Shown piece after piece: positions 34,750 to 42,782 of a stretch of DNA of 64,000 nucleotides. Positions within the stretch are counted from its first letter, which is position 1, and each line of letters starts with the position of its first letter. The notes beneath the pieces were generated by a model. The model made no database searches. It was not told the DNA's origin and saw only the letters and a program-made list of their open reading frames with translations. The DNA is from Haloarcula ordinaria (GTDB lineage: Archaea; Halobacteriota; Halobacteria; Halobacteriales; Haloarculaceae): positions 62,001 through 126,000 of the forward strand of contig NZ_CP119789.1 in NCBI RefSeq assembly GCF_029338275.1, in the 5' to 3' direction. The translations under genes and the position numbers were made by a program.

Positions 34750-36615
34750 ATGAATCGCCTCGCCCTCCTCCTCGTCGTCTGTCTCCTCGTCGTCCAGCCG
34801 CTGGTAGTCGCCGGCGCCACGCGTGACCCGAACTTCAGGGCCAGCGTCCCGGAGCCGACGCTGTTTCCCGGGAGTGAACAGACCGTGGTCATCGAGCTCG
34901 TCAACGACCCGGACAACGTCGACAACGAGGCGATCACTGCCAGGCAGGTGACCGTCGAAGCGAGGGCCGGTGAGACGCCGTTCACTATCTTGTCCGGGCC
35001 CCGGTTTCTCGACAGGATGGTGGACAGCGAACGCGTCTCGGTCCCCGTTCGACTCGTCGTCCCCGCCGACACCGAGCCGGGAACCTACGAAATCCCGCTG
35101 ACTGTCGACTACGTGTTCGGCGACGGTAACGACGAGGAGAGCGACACCGTCCGTGCGACGGTCCGGGTCGCCGACCAGCCGCGGCTTCGCATCGTCGACA
35201 CCGAGTCGGACGTCTCCGTCGGCGAGCGCGGCACCGTCTCGGTGACCGTCGAGAACGTCGGGTCGGCGACGGCCAGCGACGCCCGGCTCGCACTCTCGGC
35301 GGCGGGAACCGACCTCTCGTTCAGCGGCCGGGAGACGGCCAGTCGGTTCCTCGGCCGGCTGGCGCGGGACGACCGAGCGACGGTCACCTACACGCTCTCG
35401 GCCGACGACGACGCCCGGAGCGAGCAGTACGCGCTGACGGCGACGGCGGCCTACACCGACCAGAACGGGTTCGACGTGACCCGGGACCTCGGCGCCGTCG
35501 GCGTGACCCCCCAGCCCGAGCTGCAGTTCGCCATCGGTGACGTCGAGGCAGACCTGCACACCGGCGTCGAGAGCACGGTCAACGGCACGCTCACCAACCT
35601 GGGGAACCGGACGGCACGGAACGTCGTCGTGACGCTTTCCTCACCGTCGACATCGCTTCGTTTGCTCGAACCCAGCGTCCCGGTCGGCGACCTCGAACCG
35701 GGCGAAACGCGCTCGTTCGCGTTCCCGGTCGCCGTGTCCGCGGCGGCCGACGGCGGTCCCCGCCCGGTCACCGTCGGCGTCGAGTATCGACTTGACGCCG
35801 ACACCGCCGACCAGCGCCGGCAGCGGGACGTCCAGGTGCTGTCGGTTCCGGTCGCCGACGACGACCTGCTCTCGCTCTCCGCGGTCAACGCCACCTACAC
35901 CCCGGGCACGGAGGGGAACCTGCGCGTCCGGGTCCAGAACGTTGGCGACCGGCCGCTACACGACGTCGAACCGCGCCTCGGAGCGAGTCCGCCGTTCGCC
36001 AGCGAGGTCCCGCAGGCCTTCGTCGAGTCGCTCGGGCCCGGGGAGTCGGCGACCGTCGCGTTCGACCTCTCGGTATCGCCCGACGCCGTCTCGAACACTC
36101 ACGCCCTGCCGGTGAACGTCACCGCGCGGACCGAGGCGAACCGGGCCGTCAGAACCGGCCCGCTGACCGTCCCCGTCACCGTCGTCGACCGCGACCTGTT
36201 CTCGGTCACGGGCGTCAACACCACCGTCGCGCCGGATTCCGAGACGCAGATTCGCGTCCGCGTCGAGAACGTGGGCGACAAACCGCTTCGCGACGTCAAA
36301 CCGCAGTTCGGACCGGCCCCGCCGTTCACGAGCGAGGCGCCACAGACGTACGTCGAGTCGCTCGCGCCGGGCGAGTCGGCGGTCGTGACCTTCCAGGTGA
36401 GCGTGGCGGAAGACGCCGTCCCGAGCGCGCACTCGCTGCCCGTGACGGTCGTCGCGACGGACGCGGACGGCGATACGGTCCGTGACGGCCCACACGACGT
36501 GGCCGTCACTATCGCCGTCGAGGAGGGGGCCGCCGGGAGCCTGGTCGTCCTGGCGGTCGGTATCGTCGTCGTCGCCGCCATCCTCGGCGTCGGCTACTGG
36601 TGGCTCCGGCACTAG
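34750..36615 (+). CDS. Secreted CARDB-repeat surface protein with C-terminal membrane anchor
   Basis: 621-aa protein: signal peptide (MNRLALLLVVCLLVVQPLVV), then four to five Ig-like CARDB/COG1361-type repeats across residues about 30-585, and a C-terminal hydrophobic span (about 593-615) ending in WWLRH. The last two repeats are close copies of each other (about 375-480 and 480-585): NVGDRPLHDVEPRLG against NVGDKPLRDVKPQFG, and FVESLGPGESATVAF against YVESLAPGESAVVTF. Such proteins are exported adhesins or scaffold proteins. It lies 57 nt after the ABC permease; CTTTTCACC and CCTATAAGATA (34725-34735) are candidate promoter elements. Confidence 0.85.
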   Translation: MNRLALLLVVCLLVVQPLVVAGATRDPNFRASVPEPTLFPGSEQTVVIELVNDPDNVDNEAITARQVTVEARAGETPFTILSGPRFLDRMVDSERVSVPVRLVVPADTEPGTYEIPLTVDYVFGDGNDEESDTVRATVRVADQPRLRIVDTESDVSVGERGTVSVTVENVGSATASDARLALSAAGTDLSFSGRETASRFLGRLARDDRATVTYTLSADDDARSEQYALTATAAYTDQNGFDVTRDLGAVGVTPQPELQFAIGDVEADLHTGVESTVNGTLTNLGNRTARNVVVTLSSPSTSLRLLEPSVPVGDLEPGETRSFAFPVAVSAAADGGPRPVTVGVEYRLDADTADQRRQRDVQVLSVPVADDDLLSLSAVNATYTPGTEGNLRVRVQNVGDRPLHDVEPRLGASPPFASEVPQAFVESLGPGESATVAFDLSVSPDAVSNTHALPVNVTARTEANRAVRTGPLTVPVTVVDRDLFSVTGVNTTVAPDSETQIRVRVENVGDKPLRDVKPQFGPAPPFTSEAPQTYVESLAPGESAVVTFQVSVAEDAVPSAHSLPVTVVATDADGDTVRDGPHDVAVTIAVEEGAAGSLVVLAVGIVVVAAILGVGYWWLRH

Positions 36616-36628
36616 GACTGCTCGCTCG

Positions 36629-37474
36629 CTACTGCTCCTCGTCTTTCAGTTCCTCGAGCTCGGCGTCGACCTCGCTGTCCTCGACGGTCGGCGTCTCGCT
36701 CGCCTCCTCGTCGGCTCCCTCGATTTCTGCCTCTAGGTCCAGGTCCTCTTCGGCCTCGGCGTCGGCTGAGTCGTCTGCCTTCCCCAGCTCGGCTTTCAGC
36801 GTGTCGAGTTCGGCGTCGACCTCCCCGTCCTGCTGGAGCTCTTCCAGTTCGCGGTCGAGCTGGTCCTTATCCGAGAGCTGGTCGTCGAGGACGCCGCCCT
36901 CCCGGAGCTCGTCCATCGCTTGCGCGCGGGCCTCCATGTCCTCGGTCTGTTCCTCGGCCCGTTCGATGGCCCGGCTGACGTCGGCCATCTCGTCGCCGGC
37001 CCCGGTCATCGCCTCGTTGACCCGCGCCGACGCCTGTGCCGCCTCGTGGCGCGCCTTCATCGTCTCCTTCTTCGTGCGGAACTGCTCGACCTGCCGCTGG
37101 AGCTCGTCTTTCTGCTCGACCAGCCGGTCCTGCTGGTTCTGGAGGTCCTGAATCTGACCGTCCAGCTCCTCGATCTGGGTCATCTTCTGTTTCTTCTTCT
37201 CCAGGGCCTGGCGGGCGAGGTCGTCGCGGTCCTGCTTGACCGCCTGCCGGGCCTGGTCGTTGTGCTTCTCGACGTTCTCCTCTAAGCGGCGCTTCTGTAT
37301 CTCGAGGCGTTTCTTCTGCGTGGTGAGGTCCGCGATGCCCTGCTTCACGTCCTGGAGTTCGTTGCGCAACTGCTCGTAGGAGTAGTCGAGCGTCTCGTTC
37401 GGGTCCTCGGCGCGGTTGAGGACCGCGTTGAGCTTCGACCGGATGACGTAGGACGCACGCGAGAGGATTCCCAT
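36629..37474 (-). CDS. pspA: PspA/IM30 (ESCRT-III-like) membrane-protecting protein
   Basis: 281-aa protein, almost entirely a long coiled coil (about 25-225) of the PspA/Vipp1 family, which polymerises on stressed membranes. The N-terminal amphipathic helix GILSRASYVIRSKLNAVLNR is the membrane-binding part, followed by AEDPNETLDYSYEQLRNELQ typical of the family. After about 225 there is a Glu/Asp-rich tail that is the haloarchaeal addition. The gene shares an AT-rich promoter block (37498-37506) with the divergent hydrolase. No pspF, pspB or pspC homologues are adjacent. Confidence 0.9.
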   Translation of the reverse strand: MGILSRASYVIRSKLNAVLNRAEDPNETLDYSYEQLRNELQDVKQGIADLTTQKKRLEIQKRRLEENVEKHNDQARQAVKQDRDDLARQALEKKKQKMTQIEELDGQIQDLQNQQDRLVEQKDELQRQVEQFRTKKETMKARHEAAQASARVNEAMTGAGDEMADVSRAIERAEEQTEDMEARAQAMDELREGGVLDDQLSDKDQLDRELEELQQDGEVDAELDTLKAELGKADDSADAEAEEDLDLEAEIEGADEEASETPTVEDSEVDAELEELKDEEQ

Positions 37475-37497
37475 ACCACCAGATTCGGGGCCGTAGA

Positions 37498-37506
37498 CTT
37501 AAATTT
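37498..37506. promoter_or_regulatory. Shared TATA block of the divergent pspA and hydrolase genes
   Basis: CTTAAATTT reads as AAATTTAAG on the other strand, so one 9-bp block could serve as TATA box for both: about 28 nt from the pspA ATG at 37474 and about 33 nt from the ATG at 37535. Confidence 0.55.
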
Positions 37507-37534
37507 CTTACATGCACGGCGCGAGAGACGAACG

Positions 37535-38137
37535 ATGAGCGAACACGTTCGCGTCCCTGGCGGCCGCGACGTCGCGGCGACGCTCGACAGCCCGGCGGCG
37601 GACAGCGTGGTCGTCGCCTGTCCGCCCCATCCCCAGTACGGCGGGTCTCGCTCGGACCAGCGGCTCCGGGCGGTCAGTGACGCGTTCGCGCCGGACGTGG
37701 CTTGCCTCCGCATCGACTACGGGCCCTGGGACGAGGGCCGCGGTGAACGGAGCGACGCCGGGCGGGCCGTCGCGTGGGCCGCCGACCGGTACGACACCGT
37801 GGGGCTGTTCGGCTACAGTTTCGGCGCCGGTGTCGCGGTTCGAGCGGCGGGAGCGTCGAGCGACGAGGGCGACCACGCCACGCCGGCCGCCGTCTCGGCG
37901 CTCGCCCCGCCTGCCGAGAGCGGCGGCGAGTCAGTGGCTGATGCGCTCGACGACATCCGATGTCCGGTCCAGGTCGTCTACGGCGAGCGCGACGAGACGG
38001 TGGACTGGCACCCGGTCGTCGAGCGAGCGCGAGGACTCGGCTACCAGGTCGAATCGCTTCGCGCGAACCACCACTTTATCGGACAGGCTGGGAGCGTGGG
38101 CGAACTCGTCGCTGCCTTCTTCCGGGCGACGTGGTGA
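37535..38137 (+). CDS. Alpha/beta hydrolase
   Basis: 200-aa small serine hydrolase: nucleophile elbow GLFGYSFGAGVAV (G-Y-S-F-G, about residues 88-98), an acid in VVYGERDETVDW, and the catalytic His in RANHHFIGQAG near the C terminus. It lacks a lid domain and resembles the dienelactone-hydrolase/COG2945 group. Divergent from pspA and sharing its promoter block, so a link with envelope stress is possible (inference). Substrate unknown. Confidence 0.85.
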   Translation: MSEHVRVPGGRDVAATLDSPAADSVVVACPPHPQYGGSRSDQRLRAVSDAFAPDVACLRIDYGPWDEGRGERSDAGRAVAWAADRYDTVGLFGYSFGAGVAVRAAGASSDEGDHATPAAVSALAPPAESGGESVADALDDIRCPVQVVYGERDETVDWHPVVERARGLGYQVESLRANHHFIGQAGSVGELVAAFFRATW

Positions 38138-38212
38138 ACGGCGAGCGACCCTCGGGCGGTCCGGCCTCCGGTCCGACAGTTCGGCACGGTGGTAAGAGCC
38201 CCACGGCGACAG

Positions 38213-38227
38213 TATTTTTAATATATG
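38213..38227 (+). promoter_or_regulatory. TATA element of the small membrane gene
   Basis: TATTTTTAATATATG is one of the most AT-rich stretches in the window and is centred about 28 nt before the ATG at 38247. Confidence 0.65.
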
Positions 38228-38246
38228 TCACGATAAATAACCTACT

Positions 38247-38444
38247 ATGGCAATATTTGCCAGGCCGAACGTCAGAAAGACGACACGACACGGGACGGCA
38301 TCGCTGGTCGCAGGGTTCCTCGCTGGACTGGCTCTCTTTCTGGCGGTCGGTGCCGCCCTCGACGACGCCGTCTTCTCCGCGCTGGCGCTGGCCGTGCTGG
38401 TGACGGTCCACCGGTTCGTCGCCACGCACAATCGCCATACGTGA
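38247..38444 (+). CDS. Small two-span membrane protein
   Basis: 65-aa protein: basic N terminus (MAIFARPNVRKTTRHG), two hydrophobic segments (about 20-38 and 44-60) and a His-rich end. No known family recognised. The strong AT-rich element TATTTTTAATATATG at 38213-38227 lies 28 nt upstream of the ATG, good support for a real, leaderless gene despite its size. Confidence 0.6.
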   Translation: MAIFARPNVRKTTRHGTASLVAGFLAGLALFLAVGAALDDAVFSALALAVLVTVHRFVATHNRHT

Positions 38445-38567
38445 CCTCGACGTGACTGGGGGCTTGGGTGACTCCCGAGCACAACGCTCGTCGCGCTGAC
38501 AGTGCGACGCGGTGGCGAAGATGGCGCGCTCCGAAACCGTTTTGACGACACGCGATTCACCGTCAGT

Positions 38568-40232
38568 ATGCCGACCGAACCCGAAACGGACTACGACCCG
38601 GAACTGGGTCGGAAGTTCATCTTCGTCACCGGCGGCGTGATGTCTGGCCTGGGCAAGGGCATCACCGCCGCCAGCACGGGCCGTCTTCTCAAGAACGCGG
38701 GGTTCGACGTAACAGCGGTCAAGATAGACCCCTATCTCAACGTCGACGCCGGGACGATGAACCCCTTCCAGCACGGCGAGGTGTACGTGCTGAAAGACGG
38801 CGGCGAGGTCGACCTCGACCTGGGGAACTACGAGCGGTTCCTCGACATCGACATGACGTTCGACCACAACGTCACGACGGGCAAGACCTACCAGCACGTC
38901 ATCGAGAAGGAGCGCGCCGGCGACTACCTCGGTCGCACCGTCCAGATTATCCCGCACATCACCGACGACATCAAGCGGCGCATCCGCGAGGCCGCCGAGG
39001 GCAACGACGTCTGTATCATCGAGGTCGGCGGCACCGTCGGGGACATCGAGGGGATGCCCTACCTCGAAGCGCTTCGCCAGTTCGCCCACGAGGAAGACGA
39101 GGAGGATATTCTGTTCACGCACGTCACGCTCGTCCCCTACTCGAAGAACGGCGAACAGAAGACCAAGCCAACCCAGCACTCGGTGAAGGAACTCCGGAGC
39201 ATCGGCCTCCAGCCGGACATTCTCGTCGGGCGCTGTTCGGACAAGCTCGACATCGACACGAAAGAGAAGATCGCCCTGTTCTGTGACGTTCCCACCGAGG
39301 CCGTCTTCTCGAACCCGGACGTCGACGACATCTACCACGTGCCGCTGATGGTCGAGGAAGAAGGGCTCGACGAGTACGTGATGGAGCGCCTCGACATCGC
39401 CGACGAGGCCCTGCCCGAGGGCGAGCGCGAGAACCGCTGGCGGGAACTGGTCACCCAGAACACCGAGGGCGAGGTCGACGTCGCGCTCGTGGGGAAGTAC
39501 GACCTGGAGGACGCCTACATGTCGGTCCACGAGGCGCTGAAACACGCCGGCCTGGAGAAGAACGTCGACGTCAACGTCACCTGGGTCGACTCCGAGAAGA
39601 TGACCGACCGGCACACCGAACGGATGGAGGGCGCCGACGCCATCGTCGTCCCCGGCGGCTTCGGCTCCCGCGGGACCGACGGCAAGGTCGAGGCCATCCG
39701 GTACGCCCGCGAGAACGAAATCCCGTATCTCGGGCTCTGTCTCGGCTTCCAGCTGGCGGTCATCGAGTACGCCCGGAACGTCCTCGGCCTGGAGGGGGCC
39801 GACTCGACGGAGCTCGAGGCTGATACGCCCCACCCCGTCATCGACATCCTCCCGGAGCAGTACGAGGTCGAGGACATGGGCGGGACGATGCGCCTCGGCG
39901 CACAGGAGACGGACATCGAACCCGACACGCTCGCCGCCGCGCTCTACGGGGCCGACTCCTGTACTGAGCGCCACCGCCACCGCTACGAGGTCAACCCGGA
40001 GTACATCGACGACCTGGAAGCGGGCGGCCTGCGCTTCTCCGGTCGGGACAACAACCGCATGGAGATTCTCGAACTCGCCCCCGAGGACCACCCGTACTTC
40101 ATCGGGACGCAGTTCCATCCCGAGTTCCGGTCGCGACCGACGCGGGCGAGCCCGCCGTTCGTCGGCCTGCTCGAAGCGGTACTGGGCGACGAGCCACACG
40201 AGGCCGACGCCGAACAGGAGGTGAGCCACTGA
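38568..40232 (+). CDS. pyrG: CTP synthase
   Basis: 554-aa enzyme making CTP from UTP, ATP and glutamine. The synthetase domain (about 1-290) has [20 protein letters not shown] as its P-loop; the class I glutaminase domain (about 310-550) has the nucleophile Cys in [10 protein letters not shown], the His and Glu in [10 protein letters not shown]. Full length, no defects. The ATG at 38568 gives [17 protein letters not shown] and has CCGTTTTGAC 28 nt upstream. It forms an operon with guaAB (TGATG overlap at 40230-40234) and the following small gene. Confidence 0.97.
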   Translation: MPTEPETDYDPELGRKFIFVTGGVMSGLGKGITAASTGRLLKNAGFDVTAVKIDPYLNVDAGTMNPFQHGEVYVLKDGGEVDLDLGNYERFLDIDMTFDHNVTTGKTYQHVIEKERAGDYLGRTVQIIPHITDDIKRRIREAAEGNDVCIIEVGGTVGDIEGMPYLEALRQFAHEEDEEDILFTHVTLVPYSKNGEQKTKPTQHSVKELRSIGLQPDILVGRCSDKLDIDTKEKIALFCDVPTEAVFSNPDVDDIYHVPLMVEEEGLDEYVMERLDIADEALPEGERENRWRELVTQNTEGEVDVALVGKYDLEDAYMSVHEALKHAGLEKNVDVNVTWVDSEKMTDRHTERMEGADAIVVPGGFGSRGTDGKVEAIRYARENEIPYLGLCLGFQLAVIEYARNVLGLEGADSTELEADTPHPVIDILPEQYEVEDMGGTMRLGAQETDIEPDTLAAALYGADSCTERHRHRYEVNPEYIDDLEAGGLRFSGRDNNRMEILELAPEDHPYFIGTQFHPEFRSRPTRASPPFVGLLEAVLGDEPHEADAEQEVSH

Positions 40233-41149
40233 TGGTCGACGTCGAGGAATTCATCGAGGAGGCGAAAGCCGAGATCGCCGAGGCCATCGGGGACAAGCAC
40301 GCCGTCATCGGATTGTCGGGCGGCGTCGACTCGTCGACGGCCGCCGCGCTGGCCTACGAGGCCATCGGCGACCAGCTCACGGCCGTCTACGTCGACACCG
40401 GCCTGATGCGCAAGGGTGAGACCGACGAGATTCGCGAGACGTTCGACTACATGGACTCGCTGCGAATCATCGAGGCCCAGGACCGCTTCCTCGACGAGCT
40501 GGAAGGCGAGACCGACCCCGAGGCAAAGCGCCACATCATCGGCGAGCAGTTCATCAGGGAGTTCGAGACCGTCGCCCGCGAGGTCGAGGCCGACTACCTC
40601 GTCCAGGGGACCATCTACCCCGACCGCATCGAGAGCGAGGGGACCATCAAATCCCATCACAACGTCGGCGGCCTCCCCGAGCGCATCGACTTCGAGGGCA
40701 TCGTCGAACCCATGCGGAATCTCTACAAGGACGAGGTCCGGGAGGTCGCCCGTGCGCTCGACTTAGAGGAGATCATCTCCGAGCGGATGCCGTTCCCCGG
40801 TCCCGGTCTCGCCGTGCGAATCATCGGCGAGGTCACCGAGGAGAAACTGGAGGTGGCCCGCGAGGCCAACCACGTCGTCGAGGAGGAGCTCGAGGAGTAC
40901 GAGCCGTGGCAGGCGCTCGCCGCCGTCATCGGCAAGGCCACCGGTGTGAAAGGCGACAACCGCGTCCACGGCTGGGTCGTCGCGGTACGGTCGGTCGAAT
41001 CCCGCGACGGGATGACCGCCCGCGCCCAGGAAGTCGACTGGGAGACGCTCCAGCGCATACAGAGTCGCATCACCGGGGTCCACGAGAACGTCGCTCGCGT
41101 CGTCTACGACGTGACGCACAAACCGCCCGCGACCATCGAGTACGAATGA
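40232..41149 (+). CDS. guaAB: GMP synthase subunit B (ATP pyrophosphatase)
   Basis: 305-aa synthetase subunit of the archaeal two-protein GMP synthase; the glutaminase subunit GuaAA is encoded elsewhere. The N-type ATP pyrophosphatase P-loop is [15 protein letters not shown] (about 29-43) and the dimerisation domain ends PPATIEYE. The start overlaps the pyrG stop by one base and the stop overlaps the next ATG by four, so three genes are translationally coupled. Two glutamine-fed nucleotide synthases in one operon balance CTP and GMP supply. Confidence 0.97.
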   Translation: MVDVEEFIEEAKAEIAEAIGDKHAVIGLSGGVDSSTAAALAYEAIGDQLTAVYVDTGLMRKGETDEIRETFDYMDSLRIIEAQDRFLDELEGETDPEAKRHIIGEQFIREFETVAREVEADYLVQGTIYPDRIESEGTIKSHHNVGGLPERIDFEGIVEPMRNLYKDEVREVARALDLEEIISERMPFPGPGLAVRIIGEVTEEKLEVAREANHVVEEELEEYEPWQALAAVIGKATGVKGDNRVHGWVVAVRSVESRDGMTARAQEVDWETLQRIQSRITGVHENVARVVYDVTHKPPATIEYE

Positions 41150-41610
41150 ACGTCACACTGGTCGGAACCGACCCCGAGCGGATGGCAGAGGCACTGAAAG
41201 CCGAGGGTCACGCGGTCACCGTCGCGGACGTCGGCAACCGCCCCGGGCTGGAGGAGGCCGGCATCCACGACGCCGACGTCTACCTGCTGACCGAGATGAC
41301 ACAGGCCACCTCTATCGTGGTCGCGAAGGACCTGAACCCGGACCTGCGGGTCGTCGTCTACGCCGAGGGGTCGCTGCCGGACTTCGCCAGTCGGCAGGCC
41401 GACCTCGTCGTCGACCCGAACCTCCTGGGTCCGGACGCCGTCGCCGAAGAGCTGCAGCCCTGTTCTAGAGCGTCGCTGCCAGGTTTTCGAGTCGCTCGCT
41501 CCCTCGCACCCGGAACGGCACGCCGTGGCCCGGTGCGGCCACCTCGAACTCGCCGGCTCGATGAGAGAGCCGACGGATGCTCACCGGGACCTCGCGGGTG
41601 TTCGCACTGA
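41146..41610 (+). pseudogene. DUF7126-like gene, apparent 3' frameshift (read-through ORF)
   Basis: The first 103 codons ([20 protein letters not shown] start, VAKDLNPDLRVVVYAEG in the middle, end near DAVAEEL) match a small Rossmann-like haloarchaeal family often found behind pyrG-guaAB and sometimes mis-annotated as CTP synthetase. After GAAGAGCTG (41446-41454) the frame runs on for 51 Pro/Arg-rich codons antisense to the MBL gene. One missing base near 41454 would restore the ending ELAALF with stop TAG at 41466-41468, abutting the MBL stop. So either a one-base deletion (natural or sequencing) or a genuine extension; I favour deletion. Start overlaps guaAB (ATGA). Confidence 0.6.
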
Positions 41611-42139
41611 GGTACCACGGGGACGGGGCGAACTCCCCGCCGGCCTCCCGCACGCAGTCGCCGAGGAACGCCACGTCCAGGTCCTCGCTGACGTAGGCCA
41701 TGTGGCCGCGCGTGTGACCGGGCGTGTGGTACGCGGTGAAACTACCGACGGTCTGGCCGTCACCGATGGTCTCGACCTGGTTCGAGGGGGTGTCGACGAC
41801 GAGTGCGGCGAACCGGTGGCCCAGTCCCTTCAGCGTCCCGACCGACGGCGTTCGCTCGCCGGTCACGAGCGGTGCGTCGGCCACGCCGGCGTAGATTGTC
41901 AGGTCGATACCGTCGAACGACGTCAGTCCGCCCACGTGGTCGAAGTCGTAGTGGGTCAGCAGAATTCGGTCCAGGTCGCTGAAATCGTAGCCGGCCTGGT
42001 TGATGCCCGAGACGAGCGCGTTCCCGTGCCAGGGCATCCCCGCGTCGACGAGCGTCAGCGTGCCGCCGTCGTCGACGAGATAGGCGTTGACCCCGCCCAA
42101 GTCGTACCACCACACGCCGTCAGAGAGTTCCATCGCCAT
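41465..42139 (-). CDS. Metallo-beta-lactamase fold hydrolase
   Basis: 224-aa MBL-fold enzyme with the binuclear metal motif THYDFDHVGG (HxDxDH) preceded by LTLVDAGMPWHGNAL, the later His in YHTPGHTRGHMAY, the Asp in VAFLGD and a terminal His in APGHG. Such enzymes include glyoxalase II-like thioesterases and lactonases; nothing fixes the substrate. The ATG at 42139 is supported by AGTATTTGG (minus strand, 42163-42171), so the 15-residue longer frame is rejected. Its stop overlaps the restored stop of the DUF7126 gene through the palindrome CTAG. Confidence 0.9.
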   Translation of the reverse strand: MAMELSDGVWWYDLGGVNAYLVDDGGTLTLVDAGMPWHGNALVSGINQAGYDFSDLDRILLTHYDFDHVGGLTSFDGIDLTIYAGVADAPLVTGERTPSVGTLKGLGHRFAALVVDTPSNQVETIGDGQTVGSFTAYHTPGHTRGHMAYVSEDLDVAFLGDCVREAGGEFAPSPWYLSANTREVPVSIRRLSHRAGEFEVAAPGHGVPFRVRGSERLENLAATL

Positions 42140-42162
42140 ACCCAGTCGTTGGGCGAGCGGGA

Positions 42163-42171
42163 CCAAATACT
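42163..42171 (-). promoter_or_regulatory. TATA element deciding the MBL gene start
   Basis: AGTATTTGG on the minus strand, centred about 28 nt from the ATG at 42139. Confidence 0.55.
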
Positions 42172-42248
42172 GTCGGGCTGTCACGTCGTCACAGGGGACC
42201 CGACACTCGCCATCGGACGGCGAAAGGCTTCGGTCGGGAACTGCTCGA

Positions 42249-42662
42249 TTACTGCTGTTCTATCATCGCGTAGGAGAGCCGGTGGGGGACCAGGCTCAGC
42301 GTGCGGACGATGGCCGCCAACGCGACGAAGATGCCGACCAGGATGTGGGCGATGCCGCCGAGCTTCAGCCAGAGCAGCAGCGAGGGGAACATGTGGATGG
42401 TCGCCAGCTGGGCGTTCAGTGCGGCCGCACCGGCGCGGTCGGGGCCGCCGCCGGCCACGCTGTGGGCCGTCTGCGTGGTGAAGAACTGTTCGAGCAGCGG
42501 GTGGAACTGGGTGAACTCGAGGACGAGCGCCATCCCGACCAGCAGGTAGCCGACCGCCGCGAAGGCGGCCCCGACCACGAGCATCTTCTTGATGGAGCTC
42601 ATGGTCGAGAGGATGGTCTCAGGACTGTGCGTCTGCATCGTCTGTGGGGTCTCGGTCGCCAT
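42249..42662 (-). CDS. Small membrane protein, unknown
   Basis: 137-aa protein with three hydrophobic segments (about 28-48, 88-105 and 108-126) and an amphipathic loop containing Gly and Pro between the first two. N terminus is hydrophilic and Thr-rich. No family with a known role recognised. The promoter ACTATATATAAC (42686-42697, read on the minus strand) is strong and about 28 nt from the ATG. Confidence 0.7.
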   Translation of the reverse strand: MATETPQTMQTHSPETILSTMSSIKKMLVVGAAFAAVGYLLVGMALVLEFTQFHPLLEQFFTTQTAHSVAGGGPDRAGAAALNAQLATIHMFPSLLLWLKLGGIAHILVGIFVALAAIVRTLSLVPHRLSYAMIEQQ

Positions 42663-42685
42663 TACAGCCAGACAGACGATAGGTT

Positions 42686-42697
42686 ACTATATATAAC
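42686..42697 (-). promoter_or_regulatory. Strong TATA element
   Basis: GTTATATATAGT on the minus strand, about 24-35 nt before the ATG at 42662. Confidence 0.6.
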
Positions 42698-42782
42698 TAG
42701 GTTACGTGTGTATACCTAAAGTCAGACGGCGATACGATTATGTATCGGGACCCGACGCGCGGAGAAGTGGGCCGACCCGGAC

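Noticed and set aside
38076..40229. 717-codon minus-strand frame under pyrG
   Set aside because: Shadow of CTP synthase; no motif.
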